Counted from the stretch's first letter, positions 19,581 to 30,706 are shown. The stretch: DNA of 64,000 bases from Apoderus coryli (GCA_911728435.2 OU452207.1:17075682-17139681); one strand, 5' to 3'. A program made the numbers and translations. The notes: a model not told the origin generated them from the letters alone.

Positions 19581-22271
19581 ATGTCGATTAGGGTGGCTGC
19601 GTGGAACGCGAGCTCCTTGCGCTCCAGAACCTCTGAGTTAATCAACTTTATTATCACCGAAAATATTGATATCATGGGCGTAGCCGAGACTCGCATTTCC
19701 GGCGACTTCCGACTGCGTCTCAGAAATTATTGTATTTATCGACAGGACAGTGACAGACTAATGAACAAAAAGGGCCTGGTTCTCTTTGTAAAAAATTCGG
19801 TACCACATATGAGACTCGAGAGTCGAAATGTTGGTATTGAACATATAATCATAAAACTAGCCTCCGGATTAATCCTTGTACCCTCGTATAATTCCCCAAA
19901 CAGGGACATGACGAATTTAGAATTGGACGAGCTATTCGGCGTAGGTGACAAGGTCCTTATTTATGGCGATTTGAACGCCCGCCATACTGTCTGGTTAAAC
20001 CACATTAATAACAGAAATGGACGCACTGTACTGGAATATGCAATGGACAACAATATACAAGTTGTGCACTCTGCAATCCCCACGCATATTCCAAGTAACG
20101 GTTCTACACCGACCTACATAGACATACTACTAAATAAAAATTATGGTAGGAATATTAACTTGTGGTCACCGCACGCTCTTAACAGTGACCACAACCCTAT
20201 CATATTTACTTTAGGAAACCAGACATTAAACAAAAATAACCCTACGCGATACGTGTATAAGGATGTGAACTGGACTAGCTTTAGACGAATACTAGATAAT
20301 TACATTACGATCAATAATAGGTTGACTAACAGACATGACGTTGACGAACAGGTTGCATCATTCTCTAGAGCAATCATTTTAGCGCGTAATGCAACCGCCA
20401 GGAGGGTTCTCCAACGACCTGAGGTAGACCGGCTGCCACAGCGGATCTTGGATTTAATATCCAACAAGAACAGAATCCGCAAACTGTGGCAGCGGCACAG
20501 AAACCCAGTCCATCGTGATTACATGAATCAACTACAGAGACAGATTAGGACCGAGATTAGTAATCACAAAAACGAAGTATGGGCTGATCGGTTGAGAAAC
20601 CTGTCTCACCGTGACAATACACTCTGGATAATGACAAAAGCCTTGAAACGGACTCCAGTACAAATACCTACCCTAAAAGTTAACGACAACATTAGCATGA
20701 CTGACAAACAAAAATCTGAGACACTCGCAAACCACCTGTTTCGAGTATATACGCCCCTACCTAATTCCCTACCTGAACATACCGAGATTGACGAGATTTT
20801 CGAACAAATCCCGCTACATATCCCGATTCCAAACCGGAGGCTTTCCAAGATGCTAACTTCGCCGGCTGAAGTAAGGAGGGTTCTCGGCAGATTACCATAC
20901 AATAAGGCACCGGGACCGGATGAGATCGAGAACATTTTGCTCAAGCATTTGAGCCAAAAAGCAATTGTGCAGCTTGCATACATTATAAATGCCATCCTTA
21001 AGTTGCAATACTTTCCGCACAAATGGAAAGAGTCAATCGTGATTATGATCCCTAAGCCCGGAAAGCCGCCTGACGACCCTGGTAGTTATCGTCCGATTAA
21101 TTTGTTAAACACCTTGTCTAAAGTCGCCGAACGTATCATCCTAACCAGGCTCGAACACACAGACAAAAAGAAAGGACTGACGCCAGACTTTCAGTTTGGT
21201 TTTAGACCTGGCCACAGCACCACACTGCTGGTAGCTGACATCGTGAATGATGCCAGACTGGCGTTCAACCGCCAGCAGTGTACAGTGCTACTATCGCTGG
21301 ACGTGGAGAAAGCCTTTGATAGGGTGTGGCATACTGGACTGGTTGTGAAACTTGTTGGCATGGATCTTCCACTTAACATGGTAACGTTAATACGATCTTA
21401 CCTAGAAGATCGAATTTTTCGTGTGCGAATTGGTGGAGCTCTTTCTAGGCCTAGGCGCCTTAACGCGGGTGTCCCGCAAGGAACTGTATTAGCTCCAAAA
21501 CTATATTCGCTATACACTTCAGATATTCCAACCAATGTTAATACAAAACTTAGATTATACGCGGATGATACCTCGGTTAGGGCCGTGTCATTTGCGGCAA
21601 ATGTTGCAAATCGGCAACTTCGTATGCATATCCCCAAGCTAGAGGAATACTTCCGCGTGTGGAAAATCAAGATCAATGCTGACAAGACACAACAAATAGT
21701 CCTGACACAAAAACTCACAAGATATACGACAATATACGAAAGACTACAAATCGACGGACGGATAATAACGCCGCAGAGAAGCGCTGTGGACTATTTGGGA
21801 GTCAAACTCGATCGCACCCTGTATTTCGGCCCCCACATTTCAAGGGCGATTCAAAAGACCTACGCCGCGATGAGCAAAATATACCCGCTCATCAATCGCC
21901 GTAGTGTCCTTACGATTCCTAATAAGTTACATCTCTTTAAAGCAGTGTTGCGACCTATCTTGACATACGCTGCGCCCATCTGGGGTTGTTCCAACACTCA
22001 GATGAAGCGTTTACAAGTCATGCAAAATAAAATACTTCGACATGCGACAAACAGTGACCGCTATATCCGAATTACTGACTTACATAGAATCAGTGGCGTT
22101 CAAATGATGAAAGATTATGTCGAAGAAATTTCACAGACATTCTTCAAGACTTTCATCCGGAACTCACCACTGACTCAAAACATTGGACAACAAAGACATA
22201 GAGATGGTATACACTACAAACATAGGCTCATCCACCAACATTTGCCTATTTACTTTGAGGAACCACCCTAA
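19581..22271 (+). CDS. LINE ORF2: APE endonuclease + reverse transcriptase (E2)
   Basis: 896 aa, intact, with an AUG three nucleotides after the ORF1 TAA (TAA-TCA-AUG) in the same frame as ORF1; this spacing suits termination-reinitiation. The endonuclease residues WNAS, ETR, GDLN and SDHN are all present. Reverse transcriptase has FGFRPGHS, SLDVEKAFDRVWH, AGVPQGTVLAP and YADD at 660-663. There is no RNase H. Length and motif positions match E1's ORF2 residue for residue at YADD. Likely functional; it would nick U6 between nt 26 and 27 on the bottom strand, judging from the 3' junction. Confidence 0.94.
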   Translation: MSIRVAAWNASSLRSRTSELINFIITENIDIMGVAETRISGDFRLRLRNYCIYRQDSDRLMNKKGLVLFVKNSVPHMRLESRNVGIEHIIIKLASGLILVPSYNSPNRDMTNLELDELFGVGDKVLIYGDLNARHTVWLNHINNRNGRTVLEYAMDNNIQVVHSAIPTHIPSNGSTPTYIDILLNKNYGRNINLWSPHALNSDHNPIIFTLGNQTLNKNNPTRYVYKDVNWTSFRRILDNYITINNRLTNRHDVDEQVASFSRAIILARNATARRVLQRPEVDRLPQRILDLISNKNRIRKLWQRHRNPVHRDYMNQLQRQIRTEISNHKNEVWADRLRNLSHRDNTLWIMTKALKRTPVQIPTLKVNDNISMTDKQKSETLANHLFRVYTPLPNSLPEHTEIDEIFEQIPLHIPIPNRRLSKMLTSPAEVRRVLGRLPYNKAPGPDEIENILLKHLSQKAIVQLAYIINAILKLQYFPHKWKESIVIMIPKPGKPPDDPGSYRPINLLNTLSKVAERIILTRLEHTDKKKGLTPDFQFGFRPGHSTTLLVADIVNDARLAFNRQQCTVLLSLDVEKAFDRVWHTGLVVKLVGMDLPLNMVTLIRSYLEDRIFRVRIGGALSRPRRLNAGVPQGTVLAPKLYSLYTSDIPTNVNTKLRLYADDTSVRAVSFAANVANRQLRMHIPKLEEYFRVWKIKINADKTQQIVLTQKLTRYTTIYERLQIDGRIITPQRSAVDYLGVKLDRTLYFGPHISRAIQKTYAAMSKIYPLINRRSVLTIPNKLHLFKAVLRPILTYAAPIWGCSNTQMKRLQVMQNKILRHATNSDRYIRITDLHRISGVQMMKDYVEEISQTFFKTFIRNSPLTQNIGQQRHRDGIHYKHRLIHQHLPIYFEEPP

Positions 22272-22376
22272 CAAATACCATCAATAGACAAGGACAGGGA
22301 CAAAACCACATAATAAACACAAGACTCATGTAAAATACTGACGGACACCACTGACTCGACGCTAACTCATCAAGCC

Positions 22377-22439
22377 GGCGTCATTTGACGCCTTTCGGTT
22401 TTCTTTTTGAGCGGGTTTTTTTTAGCGCATTTTTCCCGC
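22377..22439 (+). other. 3' UTR hairpin pair of E2
   Basis: GGCGTC-ATTT-GACGCC (22377-22392), then GCGGG (22411-22415) and CCCGC (22435-22439) around a T-rich loop. The outer pair of the first stem is G-C here and A-T in E1, a compensatory change. Confidence 0.6.
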
Positions 22440-22780
22440 ATCGACTTTGGTAACAACATGCTGCGGCTAAATATGTTGATTTTTCCAATTTTCATGTGCG
22501 ATTCGCTGCGATTACCTGGACTAATGGCTGGAGAAGGACTACCGGAGCTGGCCTGACCCTATGAGTATCCATGGGCAATGCGGTTGGTTGAAAAAAGGGG
22601 CTGAACAACGATGCCTGCCCTTAAGGGAAATCAGTGGACGCATCCTGTTGAGCTATCTAAGCTAAACTGATATGTGTCCTGGCCTATTTGTAAATATTTT
22701 GTATATAAATATGTTTTGTAACTGTATTGTATGTGTATGACAAATGAAATAAATGTTTTGTGAAATTGTGAAATTGTGTG

Positions 22781-22811
<31 letters not shown>

Positions 22812-22863
22812 GGCCCCTGCGCAAGGATGACACGCAAAATCGTGAAGCGTTCCACATTTTTTT
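22781..22863 (+). pseudogene. U6 3' part (nt 27-109) after E2
   Basis: U6 body without its first 26 nt or promoter; begins with the 3' copy of the 12-bp target duplication. Confidence 0.94.
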
Positions 22864-23142
22864 GTAAAATTAATGAAGATAAAATGATACTTTGATTACA
22901 TTTTGTACTAAATTAAATTACATTTTATTTTTAAAATACAATGTATTCTTTTGTGTTGTAGTGAAAATAATATAACAATTATTGGTAGATTCACATCTAA
23001 CAGAATATTCATGAAACAAGAATTTATAACCATTAATACCTTCGAATGTAGCAGCATAACTAATAGATGGCGCCACTAATATAACGCTAGTAATAGCTAT
23101 GCAAATTATTGTACATATACGTGATTGGAAAACCACATAAAT

Positions 23143-23159
23143 GTACTCGCTTCGGCGGT

Positions 23160-23199
<40 letters not shown>

Positions 23200-23251
23200 G
23201 GCCCCTGCGCAAGGATGACACGCAAAATCGTGAAGCGTTCCACATTTTTTT
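23143..23251 (+). ncRNA. U6: U6 spliceosomal snRNA
   Basis: Consensus copy, C at -7. Confidence 0.96.
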
Positions 23252-23530
23252 GTAAAATTAATGAAGATAAAATGATACTTTGATTACATTTTGTACTAAA
23301 TTAAATTACATTTTATTTTTAAAATACACTGTATTCTTTTGTGTTGTAGTGAAAATAATATAACAATTATTGGTAGATTCACATCTAACAGAATATTCAT
23401 GAAACAAGAATTTATAACTATTAATACCTTCGAATGTAGCAGCATAACTAATAGATGGCGCCACTAATATAACGCTAGTAATAGCTATGCAAATTATTGT
23501 ACATATACGTGATTGGAAAACCAAATAAAT

Positions 23531-23547
23531 GTACTCGCTTCGGCGGT

Positions 23548-23587
<40 letters not shown>

Positions 23588-23639
23588 GGCCCCTGCGCAA
23601 GGATGACACGCAAAATCGTGAAGCGTTCCACATTTTTTT
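23531..23639 (+). ncRNA. U6: U6 spliceosomal snRNA
   Basis: Consensus copy; TATAACCATTAA spacer. Confidence 0.96.
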
Positions 23640-23918
23640 GTAAAATTAATGAAGATAAAATGATACTTTGATTACATTTTGTACTAAATTAAATTACATT
23701 TTATTTTTAAAATACACTGTATTCTTTTGTGTTGTAGTGAAAATAATATAACAATTATTGGTAGATTCACATCTAACAGAATATTCATGAAACAAGAATT
23801 TATAACCATTAATACCTTCGAATGTAGCAGCATAACTAATAGATGGCGCCACTAATATAACGCTAGTAATAGCTATGCAAATTATTGTACATATACGTGA
23901 TTGGAAAACCAAATAAAT

Positions 23919-23935
23919 GTACTCGCTTCGGCGGT

Positions 23936-23976
<41 letters not shown>

Positions 23977-24027
23977 GCCCCTGCGCAAGGATGACACGCA
24001 AAATCGTGAAGCGTTCCACATTTTTTT
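23919..24027 (+). ncRNA. U6: U6 snRNA, G58C variant
   Basis: Reads AGCATCGCCCC instead of AGCATGGCCCC, in the U4/U6-pairing region. The same variant is at 31466, linking arrays B and C. Confidence 0.95.
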
Positions 24028-24306
24028 GTAAAATTAATGAAGATAAAATGATACTTTGATTACATTTTGTACTAAATTAAATTACATTTTATTTTTAAAA
24101 TACACTGTATTCTTTTGTGTTGTAGTGAAAATAATATAACAATTATTGGTAGATTCACATCTAACAGAATATTCATGAAACAAGAATTTATAACCATTAA
24201 TACCTTCGAATGTAGCAGCATAACTAATAGATGGCGCCACTAATATAACGCTAGTAATAGCTATGCAAATTATTGTACATATACGTGATTGGAAAACCAC
24301 ATAAAT

Positions 24307-24323
24307 GTACTCGCTTCGGCGGT

Positions 24324-24363
<40 letters not shown>

Positions 24364-24415
24364 GGCCCCTGCGCAAGGATGACACGCAAAATCGTGAAGC
24401 GTTCCACATTTTTTT
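24307..24415 (+). ncRNA. U6: U6 spliceosomal snRNA
   Basis: Consensus copy, C at -7. Confidence 0.96.
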
Positions 24416-24694
24416 GTAAAATTAATGAAGATAAAATGATACTTTGATTACATTTTGTACTAAATTAAATTACATTTTATTTTTAAAATACACTGTATTC
24501 TTTTGTGTTGTAGTGAAAATAATATAACAATTATTGGTAGATTCACATCTAACAGAATATTCATGAAACAAGAATTTATAACCATTAATACCTTCGAATG
24601 TAGCAGCATAACTAATAGATGGCGCCACTAATATAACGCTAGTAATAGCTATGCAAATTATTGTACATATACGTGATTGGAAAACCACATAAAT

Positions 24695-24737
24695 GTACTC
24701 GCTTCGGCGGTACATATACTAAAATTGGAACGATACA
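24695..24737 (+). pseudogene. U6 5' part (nt 1-43) split by E1 copy 2
   Basis: Promoter plus 43 nt of U6; ends with TTGGAACGATACA (24725-24737), the 5' copy of the 13-bp target duplication. Confidence 0.95.
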
Positions 24738-24924
24738 ATTCACGTTCAGGCAGCTGAACGGTACGTTTCTCTGTTTGTAGTTGCGATATCTATAATCGGT
24801 ACTACTGATAAAACGTATATTTTATCTACTTAGATTGTATATTCAATTGGAATTTTTAAAATATTAATTTCAATAGAATAAATTATTGTGGAATTATACT
24901 AATATCCCAAATTATTAGTGTTTG

Positions 24925-24954
24925 CCCTGTGCCCGGACTGAGTAGGGTACAGGG
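24925..24954 (+). promoter_or_regulatory. Conserved pre-ORF1 hairpin (E1)
   Basis: CCCTGTGCCC-GGACTGAGTA-GGGTACAGGG, 12 nt before the ORF1 AUG. Repeated in the other amplified copies (32472-32501 and 39631-39660); eroded in copy 1. Confidence 0.7.
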
Positions 24955-24966
24955 ACATTCACTGAA

Positions 24967-26760
24967 ATGGCGTCAGCAGAAGAGGAGGCAAATTCAGCAA
25001 AAAGCAACCCAAATAAAACTGGGGCGATCCCAAAAACAAAAAGAACGTCGGAAAAATGCCAAATATGTATATCCTTTAAGGAATTGATTGCCGACGCTCA
25101 AGATAACATCGACAAGGACCGCTTTAAAACTACTTGGGATCGCCACAAGCAGGAAATGCACACTACTTTGGGTCGAACATTAGCGAAGGTTCCACCGAAG
25201 ATCGACACTGGAAGGAAAACATCTAAGAGTCCAGCCCGCTCCGTTGCCTCGGACATTCAAAATGTCGAGTTTCTAAGCGGGTACGAAAATGTCGGAGATA
25301 TAATGTCATCTTCGTTGGAATCCAATGAAATGATGTTTGTGAAGGGCAAAATTCTGGAACTCATAAACACTGAGTCAACTATGGATGTTGCAACCACCAA
25401 TCACACAGCTGAAGGCCAAAACGAGGAATTTCAAGTACCCAAGAAAACCATCGGTCTGGCCAGGCTTCTGACAAGGAAATCGCCGGTGACCGGAATCCCT
25501 ATTAGAAATCGATACCGGTCTCTGAATGTAGATGAGCCTCTATCTTCAAATGATATCGAAGCAGCCGCTAAAAAGAGTTTGTCGCAATCACCGCCAATCC
25601 ACCAGCAGCGAAAACGACAAAGGAGGGAATCGAGAGAAGAGGAGGAGCCTGACTCGGACACTGACACGACACAACAGGGTAAGAGAGATAAAAACAGAAC
25701 ACCTAATAATAATACAGGACGTAAGACCAAAATTCCACCGCTCGTATTACGTGGTGTTGCAAAAAGTCACAAAGACCTCGTGACAGAAATTGGTCAACAC
25801 ATTAAAAACAAATTTTACATAAAATACGCAGCGGGGACAACAATGCTATACTTGACTGACATTCAGGATTATATGACATACAAGAAATTACTGACTGATG
25901 ACGGGAGTGTCGAATTTCACACCTACACTCTCCCAACAGAAAAAACTCACGCTTTCGTGTTACGCGGACTAGACGGAAACGTAACAGAACAGGACATCCA
26001 CGATGACTTACGAGACACATACAACATCCCAGTCGGTAAGGTATATAGAATGAAATCACCCTACAGGCCACTCTTTTTGGTTATTACGCAGAGCACCTGC
26101 AATTTAAAAAAGCTGAACCAAGAGGTGAACATCGTTCTGTATACCAAAGTGACTTGGGAAATCCGACGGAATGAAAAAAGACTTACCCAGTGTAGGAGAT
26201 GCCAAAGCTGGGGACACGCAACAACAAACTGCGCCAGACAACCCCGCTGTCTAAAATGTGCAGAAAGACATTGGACGAAGGACTGCCAAAAAACTAGGGA
26301 CATACCAGCGGTATGCGCCAATTGCTCGGGTAGTCACCCGGCGAATTATTCCAAATGCCCTATATACGAGCAAAAGGTACAAGCAGCTGATAAACGACAG
26401 AATGATAGACAAACGACAACGAAACCGACTTACGTAGAAGCTCCTCCACCGAAACAAAATGCTTGGGAAGTTCTACAAAAGGAGAGATCGCAAAGCTCAA
26501 ATGCACAAGCCAGTCATACGGAACATCAGAAAGGCACGGTAAGACCCAGCAGTAATTTAAATTCTTGCAGCAACCTGATGGTTGATTTCCAGCAATTGAG
26601 TCGGGGTTCGCAGAGCCTGTCACAGAAAATAAACATAGGGGATGCTATTAGAGCTATGCAAAAGCTTGACTCGATGCTGGAGGGTGTTGAGGACGCTCTG
26701 ACAAAGGTTATGGTGCTGCAGGAGTTTGCACAAAACGAGCTGCCGAAATTCGACATTTAA
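24967..26760 (+). CDS. LINE ORF1, Gag-like zinc-knuckle protein (E1 copy 2)
   Basis: 597 aa. N-terminal C-x2-C-x25-H-x4-H (Cys31, Cys34, His60, His65), KKTIGLARLLTRKSP segment, basic/acidic low-complexity stretch around 205-260, PRE_C2HC-like region near 280-370, and three zinc knuckles from Cys409 to Cys464 (C-x2-C-x4-H-x4-C, then C-x2-C-x3-H-x4-C, then C-x2-C-x3-H-x6-C). An RNA-binding nucleoprotein in related elements. The AUG is the first after the conserved hairpin. The stop is followed in frame by ATA-GTG and ORF2. Identical at protein level to copies 3 and 4. Confidence 0.92.
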   Translation: MASAEEEANSAKSNPNKTGAIPKTKRTSEKCQICISFKELIADAQDNIDKDRFKTTWDRHKQEMHTTLGRTLAKVPPKIDTGRKTSKSPARSVASDIQNVEFLSGYENVGDIMSSSLESNEMMFVKGKILELINTESTMDVATTNHTAEGQNEEFQVPKKTIGLARLLTRKSPVTGIPIRNRYRSLNVDEPLSSNDIEAAAKKSLSQSPPIHQQRKRQRRESREEEEPDSDTDTTQQGKRDKNRTPNNNTGRKTKIPPLVLRGVAKSHKDLVTEIGQHIKNKFYIKYAAGTTMLYLTDIQDYMTYKKLLTDDGSVEFHTYTLPTEKTHAFVLRGLDGNVTEQDIHDDLRDTYNIPVGKVYRMKSPYRPLFLVITQSTCNLKKLNQEVNIVLYTKVTWEIRRNEKRLTQCRRCQSWGHATTNCARQPRCLKCAERHWTKDCQKTRDIPAVCANCSGSHPANYSKCPIYEQKVQAADKRQNDRQTTTKPTYVEAPPPKQNAWEVLQKERSQSSNAQASHTEHQKGTVRPSSNLNSCSNLMVDFQQLSRGSQSLSQKINIGDAIRAMQKLDSMLEGVEDALTKVMVLQEFAQNELPKFDI

Positions 26761-26763
26761 ATA

Positions 26764-29444
26764 GTGTCTATCAAGGTGGCTGCTTGGAACGCTAGCTCCT
26801 TACGCACCAGAACCTCAGAACTCATTAACTTTATACTGACAGAAAAGATCGACATAATGAGCGTGGCCGAGACACGCATCACTAACGACTTTCGGTTACG
26901 ACTCAAGAATTATACAATTTACAGACAGGACAGAGACCAACAGACTAACAAAATGGGCCTAGCTGTCTTTGTCAGAAATACGGTGCCTCATATGCAACTC
27001 AGAAGCTGCAATATAGGCATCGAGCATCTGATAATAAAATTAGCTTCCGGAATTATCCTGATCCCGTCCTACAACTCTCCTAACCGGAACTTGACTGACG
27101 CTGAACTAGACGCTTTATTTAACGTTGGCGATAAAGTTTTGATTCTCGGAGACCTGAATGCCCGGCATACCGTTTGGTTCAACCACGTGAACAATAGAAA
27201 TGGTCGCACCGTGTTGGAGTACGCAATAGAAAACAACATTCAAATAATCCATACGGATTTAGCAACGCATATCCCGCCAAACGGGAGCACGCCTACCTAC
27301 ATCGATATAGTTTTAAATAAAAACTATAGCAGAAATATTAATGTGGAGGCGCTACATGCTTTAAATAGCGATCATAACCCTATTGTCTTCGTACTAAATA
27401 ACCAGACGTTGAATGACAAAAACAACGTACGCTACGTATACAAAAATGTAGACTGGATAAGGTATAGGCAAATTTTAGATACTAACATCGTAATAACTAG
27501 GCAAATATTTACAACAGCAGACATTGACGAGCAAGTTGAGTTGTTCTCTGGAGCAGTTGTCCTAGCCAGGAATCAAACAGCCAGAAGGGTGGTTCAACGA
27601 CCGGAGGAAGATCGCCTGCCGCGGGAGATTCTGGATTTGATCGCGACCAAAAACAGAGCTCGAAAGTGGTGGCAACGGCATCGGAATTTGGAGGATCGGG
27701 ATCAGGTGTCCCAGTTGCAGAGCCAAATCAAAACCAAAATTAAAGACCATAAGAACGGAGTATGGGCTGAGCGATTAAGACACCTGTCTTATAGAGACAA
27801 CTCACTCTGGAAAATGACTAAAGCGCTTAAAAGGACTACAACACCAATACCCGCCATAAAGGTACATGACAACTACTCCGTAACGGACAAACAAAAGGCG
27901 GAAACAATCGCCAATAACCTCTACCGAATTTATACACCTCTACCAAACTCCGTTCCCGAACATACTGAAATTGAAGACATTTTCCACCAAATCCCTCAAC
28001 AGGTCCTAATTCCCACTCGGAAGTGGAATAAAATCATGACATCGCCAGGCGAGGTGAGAAGGGTGATCAACAGACTACCCTACAACAAGGCCCCAGGACC
28101 GGATGATATCGAAAATATCCTTCTAAAACACTTGAGTAGGAAGGCAATTGTACAGCTGATGTACATTATCAATGCCATTATTAAGCTCCAATATTTTCCG
28201 CTCAAGTGGAAGGAATCGATAGTTGTACCAATCCTAAAACCTGGAAAACCGCCGGACAACCCTAGTAGTTACCGCCCTATTAACTTGTTGAACACCCTCT
28301 CAAAGGTCGCCGAACGTGTCATTCTCGCTAGGATAGAAGACATCGACAGGAAAACCCACTTGACACCAGGGATCCAGTTTGGCTTCAGGCCCGGTCACAG
28401 CACTGCCCTCTTAGTCATTGAGATCGTGCATCAAGCCAAACTGGCATTCAATAGACTACCTTACTTTTACTGGACGTCGAGAAAGCTTTTGACAGGGTCT
28501 GGCACTCAGGACTAGTCACTAAACTTCTGGGACTAGACATGCCAATAAACTTAGTTACATTGATAAAATCGTACCTTGACGGAAGAACTTTTCGAGTGAG
28601 AGTGGGTGGAGCATTTTCAAGAACGCGCCACATAAACGCAGGTGTACCCCAAGGAACTGTTCTAGCACCCAAACTCTACTCACTCTACACATCAGATATA
28701 CCAACGGACCCACACACCAACTTACGGCTTTATGCGGATGATACTTCGCTCCGGTCAGTGTCGTTTGCAGCGAACGCTGCTAACCGGCGTTTGCGGACGC
28801 ACATGCCGAGGCTGGAGGAATTCTTCCGCATATGGAAAATAAAGATCAACGCCGATAAAACTCAACAGATAGTGCTGACCCAAAAACATACTAACACGAC
28901 AATTTTTGAAAAACTGCGAATAGACGGACATACAATAACACCGACCAGAAGGGCGGTAGATTATTTGGGGGTCAAATTGGATAGGTCACTATACTTCGGG
29001 CCACACATCACCAAATCGATCCAAAAAACCTACGGTGCCATGGGCAAATTATACCCGCTCATGAATCGCCGTAGTGTTCTATCGATCTCGAATAAAATAC
29101 AGCTCTTCAAGACAATGTTGAGGCCTGTTCTGACATATGCAGCGCCAATTTGGGGTGGTTGTTCCGCTACCCAAATGAAACGCTTGCAGATTATGCAGAA
29201 CAAACTTCTCAGACATGCGACTAACAGCGACCGGTATATACGCATAACCGACTTACACAGACTCAGTAATGTACAGATGATGAGGGACTATGTGGACGAA
29301 ACTTCGCAAAAATTCTTTACCACATTTATAAGGAATTCGACACTGACTCGTGACATGACAACACACAGACACGTGGATGGCATCCACTATAAGCACAAAC
29401 TAATTTATCAACATCTCCCGATCTATTTTGAAGAGCCTCCATGA
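26764..29444 (+). pseudogene. Frameshifted LINE ORF2 (E1 copy 2)
   Basis: Two open segments: 583 codons (26764-28515; endonuclease and early reverse transcriptase through GFRPGHS) and 301 codons (28539-29444; from just after motif A through YADD to the end). A 10-bp deletion just after the LAFNR codons, relative to 3881-3900, shifts the frame immediately before motif A. The upstream product would keep the endonuclease but lack the catalytic aspartates. As in copy 1, no AUG lies at the start of the frame. Confidence 0.92.
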
Positions 29445-29943
29445 AGACAGGAATTATACGGACAGATCAACTTACACCACCAGAAACAAACATAAACCCA
29501 CTAACACCACGGACATGACAATTTACCATTAATGTCGAGTAATGTCAGCGTCACTTGACGCTCTTCAGTATTTTTCCCGCATATGCTCTGATTACTATCG
29601 CTGCATAAATTAACCTATGTCTGTTTTCATCCCTTTGTGCATGGTTTTGCTGCGACTCGGACCAATGGCTGGAAGAGGTCTTACCAGGAGCTAGCCCTTT
29701 ACTGCTGAGAGTCCACAAACAATATGGTTTGGTTTAGAATGGGGCTGAACATCTACGCCCGCCCGTGAGGGAGACTTGTGGACATCCTTGTCGAACTGCC
29801 CAAGAAATTTCGATGTATGATGTCCAACTTATGCTTTATGTTATATGTTTGTTATGTATATTGTAAATATATATATATATGTGTTAACCATTGTATTGTA
29901 TATATTTGACAAGTAATAAAATGTTTTGAAATTTGAATTTGAT

Positions 29944-30022
29944 TTGGAACGATACAGAGAAGATTAGCATGGCCCCTGCGCAAGGATGACACGCAAAATC
30001 GTGAAGCGTTCCACATTTTTTT
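29944..30022 (+). pseudogene. U6 3' part (nt 31-109) after E1 copy 2
   Basis: Begins with the 3' target-duplication copy; no promoter. Confidence 0.94.
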
Positions 30023-30301
30023 GTAAAATTAATGAAGATAAAATGATACTTTGATTACATTTTGTACTAAATTAAATTACATTTTATTTTTAAAATACAC
30101 TGTATTCTTTTGTGTTGTAGTGAAAATAATATAACAATTATTGGTAGATTCACATCTAACAGAATATTTATGAAACAAGAATTTATAACTATTAATACCT
30201 TCGAATGTAGCAGCATAACTAATAGATGGCGCCACTAATATAACGCTAGTAATAGCTATGCAAATTATTGTACATATACGTGATTGGAAAACCAAATAAA
30301 T

Positions 30302-30318
30302 GTACTCGCTTCGGCGGT

Positions 30319-30358
<40 letters not shown>

Positions 30359-30410
30359 GGCCCCTGCGCAAGGATGACACGCAAAATCGTGAAGCGTTCC
30401 ACATTTTTTT
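30302..30410 (+). ncRNA. U6: U6 spliceosomal snRNA
   Basis: Consensus copy; the upstream spacer has AATATTTATGAAAC, shared with 37849 and 45008. Confidence 0.96.
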
Positions 30411-30689
30411 GTAAAATTAATGAAGATAAAATGATACTTTGATTACATTTTGTACTAAATTAAATTACATTTTATTTTTAAAATACACTGTATTCTTTTG
30501 TGTTGTAGTGAAAATAATATAACAATTATTGGTAGATTCACATCTAACAGAATATTCATGAAACAAGAATTTATAACTATTAATACCTTCGAATGTAGCA
30601 GCATAAATAATAGATGGCGCCACTAATATAACGCTAGTAATAGCTATGCAAATTATTGAACATATACGTGATTGGAAAACCAAATAAAT

Positions 30690-30706
30690 GTACTCGCTTC
30701 GGCGGT

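Larger units (their letters stand above)
17576..22780 (+). mobile_element. Jockey-type LINE E2, both ORFs open
   Basis: A 5,205-bp element inserted in U6 with a 12-bp target duplication AAAATTGGAACG (17564-17575 and 22781-22792; U6 nt 27-38). Order: 5' UTR, hairpin, ORF1 (591 aa), TAA, ORF2 (896 aa), 3' UTR with two hairpins, and a tail of GTGAAATT-like repeats instead of poly(A). There is no stop or frameshift in either ORF. Unlike E1 and E3 it lacks the GTGTGCCTACC 5' end, so it may be slightly 5'-truncated or divergent there. Proteins are clearly homologous to E1's, but the DNA is diverged, so it is a separate family. Confidence 0.93.
22781..24737 (+). repeat. U6 snRNA tandem array B
   Basis: 3' part of the E2-split U6, four complete U6 units and the 5' part of the U6 split by E1 copy 2. 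The 388-bp phase is kept across E2 (22755 + 388 = 23143). Confidence 0.97.
24738..29943 (+). mobile_element. Jockey-type LINE E1, copy 2 (ORF1 open, ORF2 frameshifted)
   Basis: 5,206 bp, inserted in U6 with a 13-bp duplication TTGGAACGATACA (U6 nt 31-43; 24725-24737 and 29944-29956). The 5' end lacks 21 nt present in copy 1. ORF1 is complete. ORF2 has a 10-bp deletion at about 28456, and the 3' UTR lacks 21 bp including one hairpin arm. Copies 3 and 4 share all these features. Confidence 0.93.

Noticed and set aside
25431..25730. Minus-strand and alternate-frame ORFs overlapping LINE ORF1 and ORF2 (several, 60-138 aa)
   Set aside because: Shadows of the long sense ORFs; no domains and not conserved between families.
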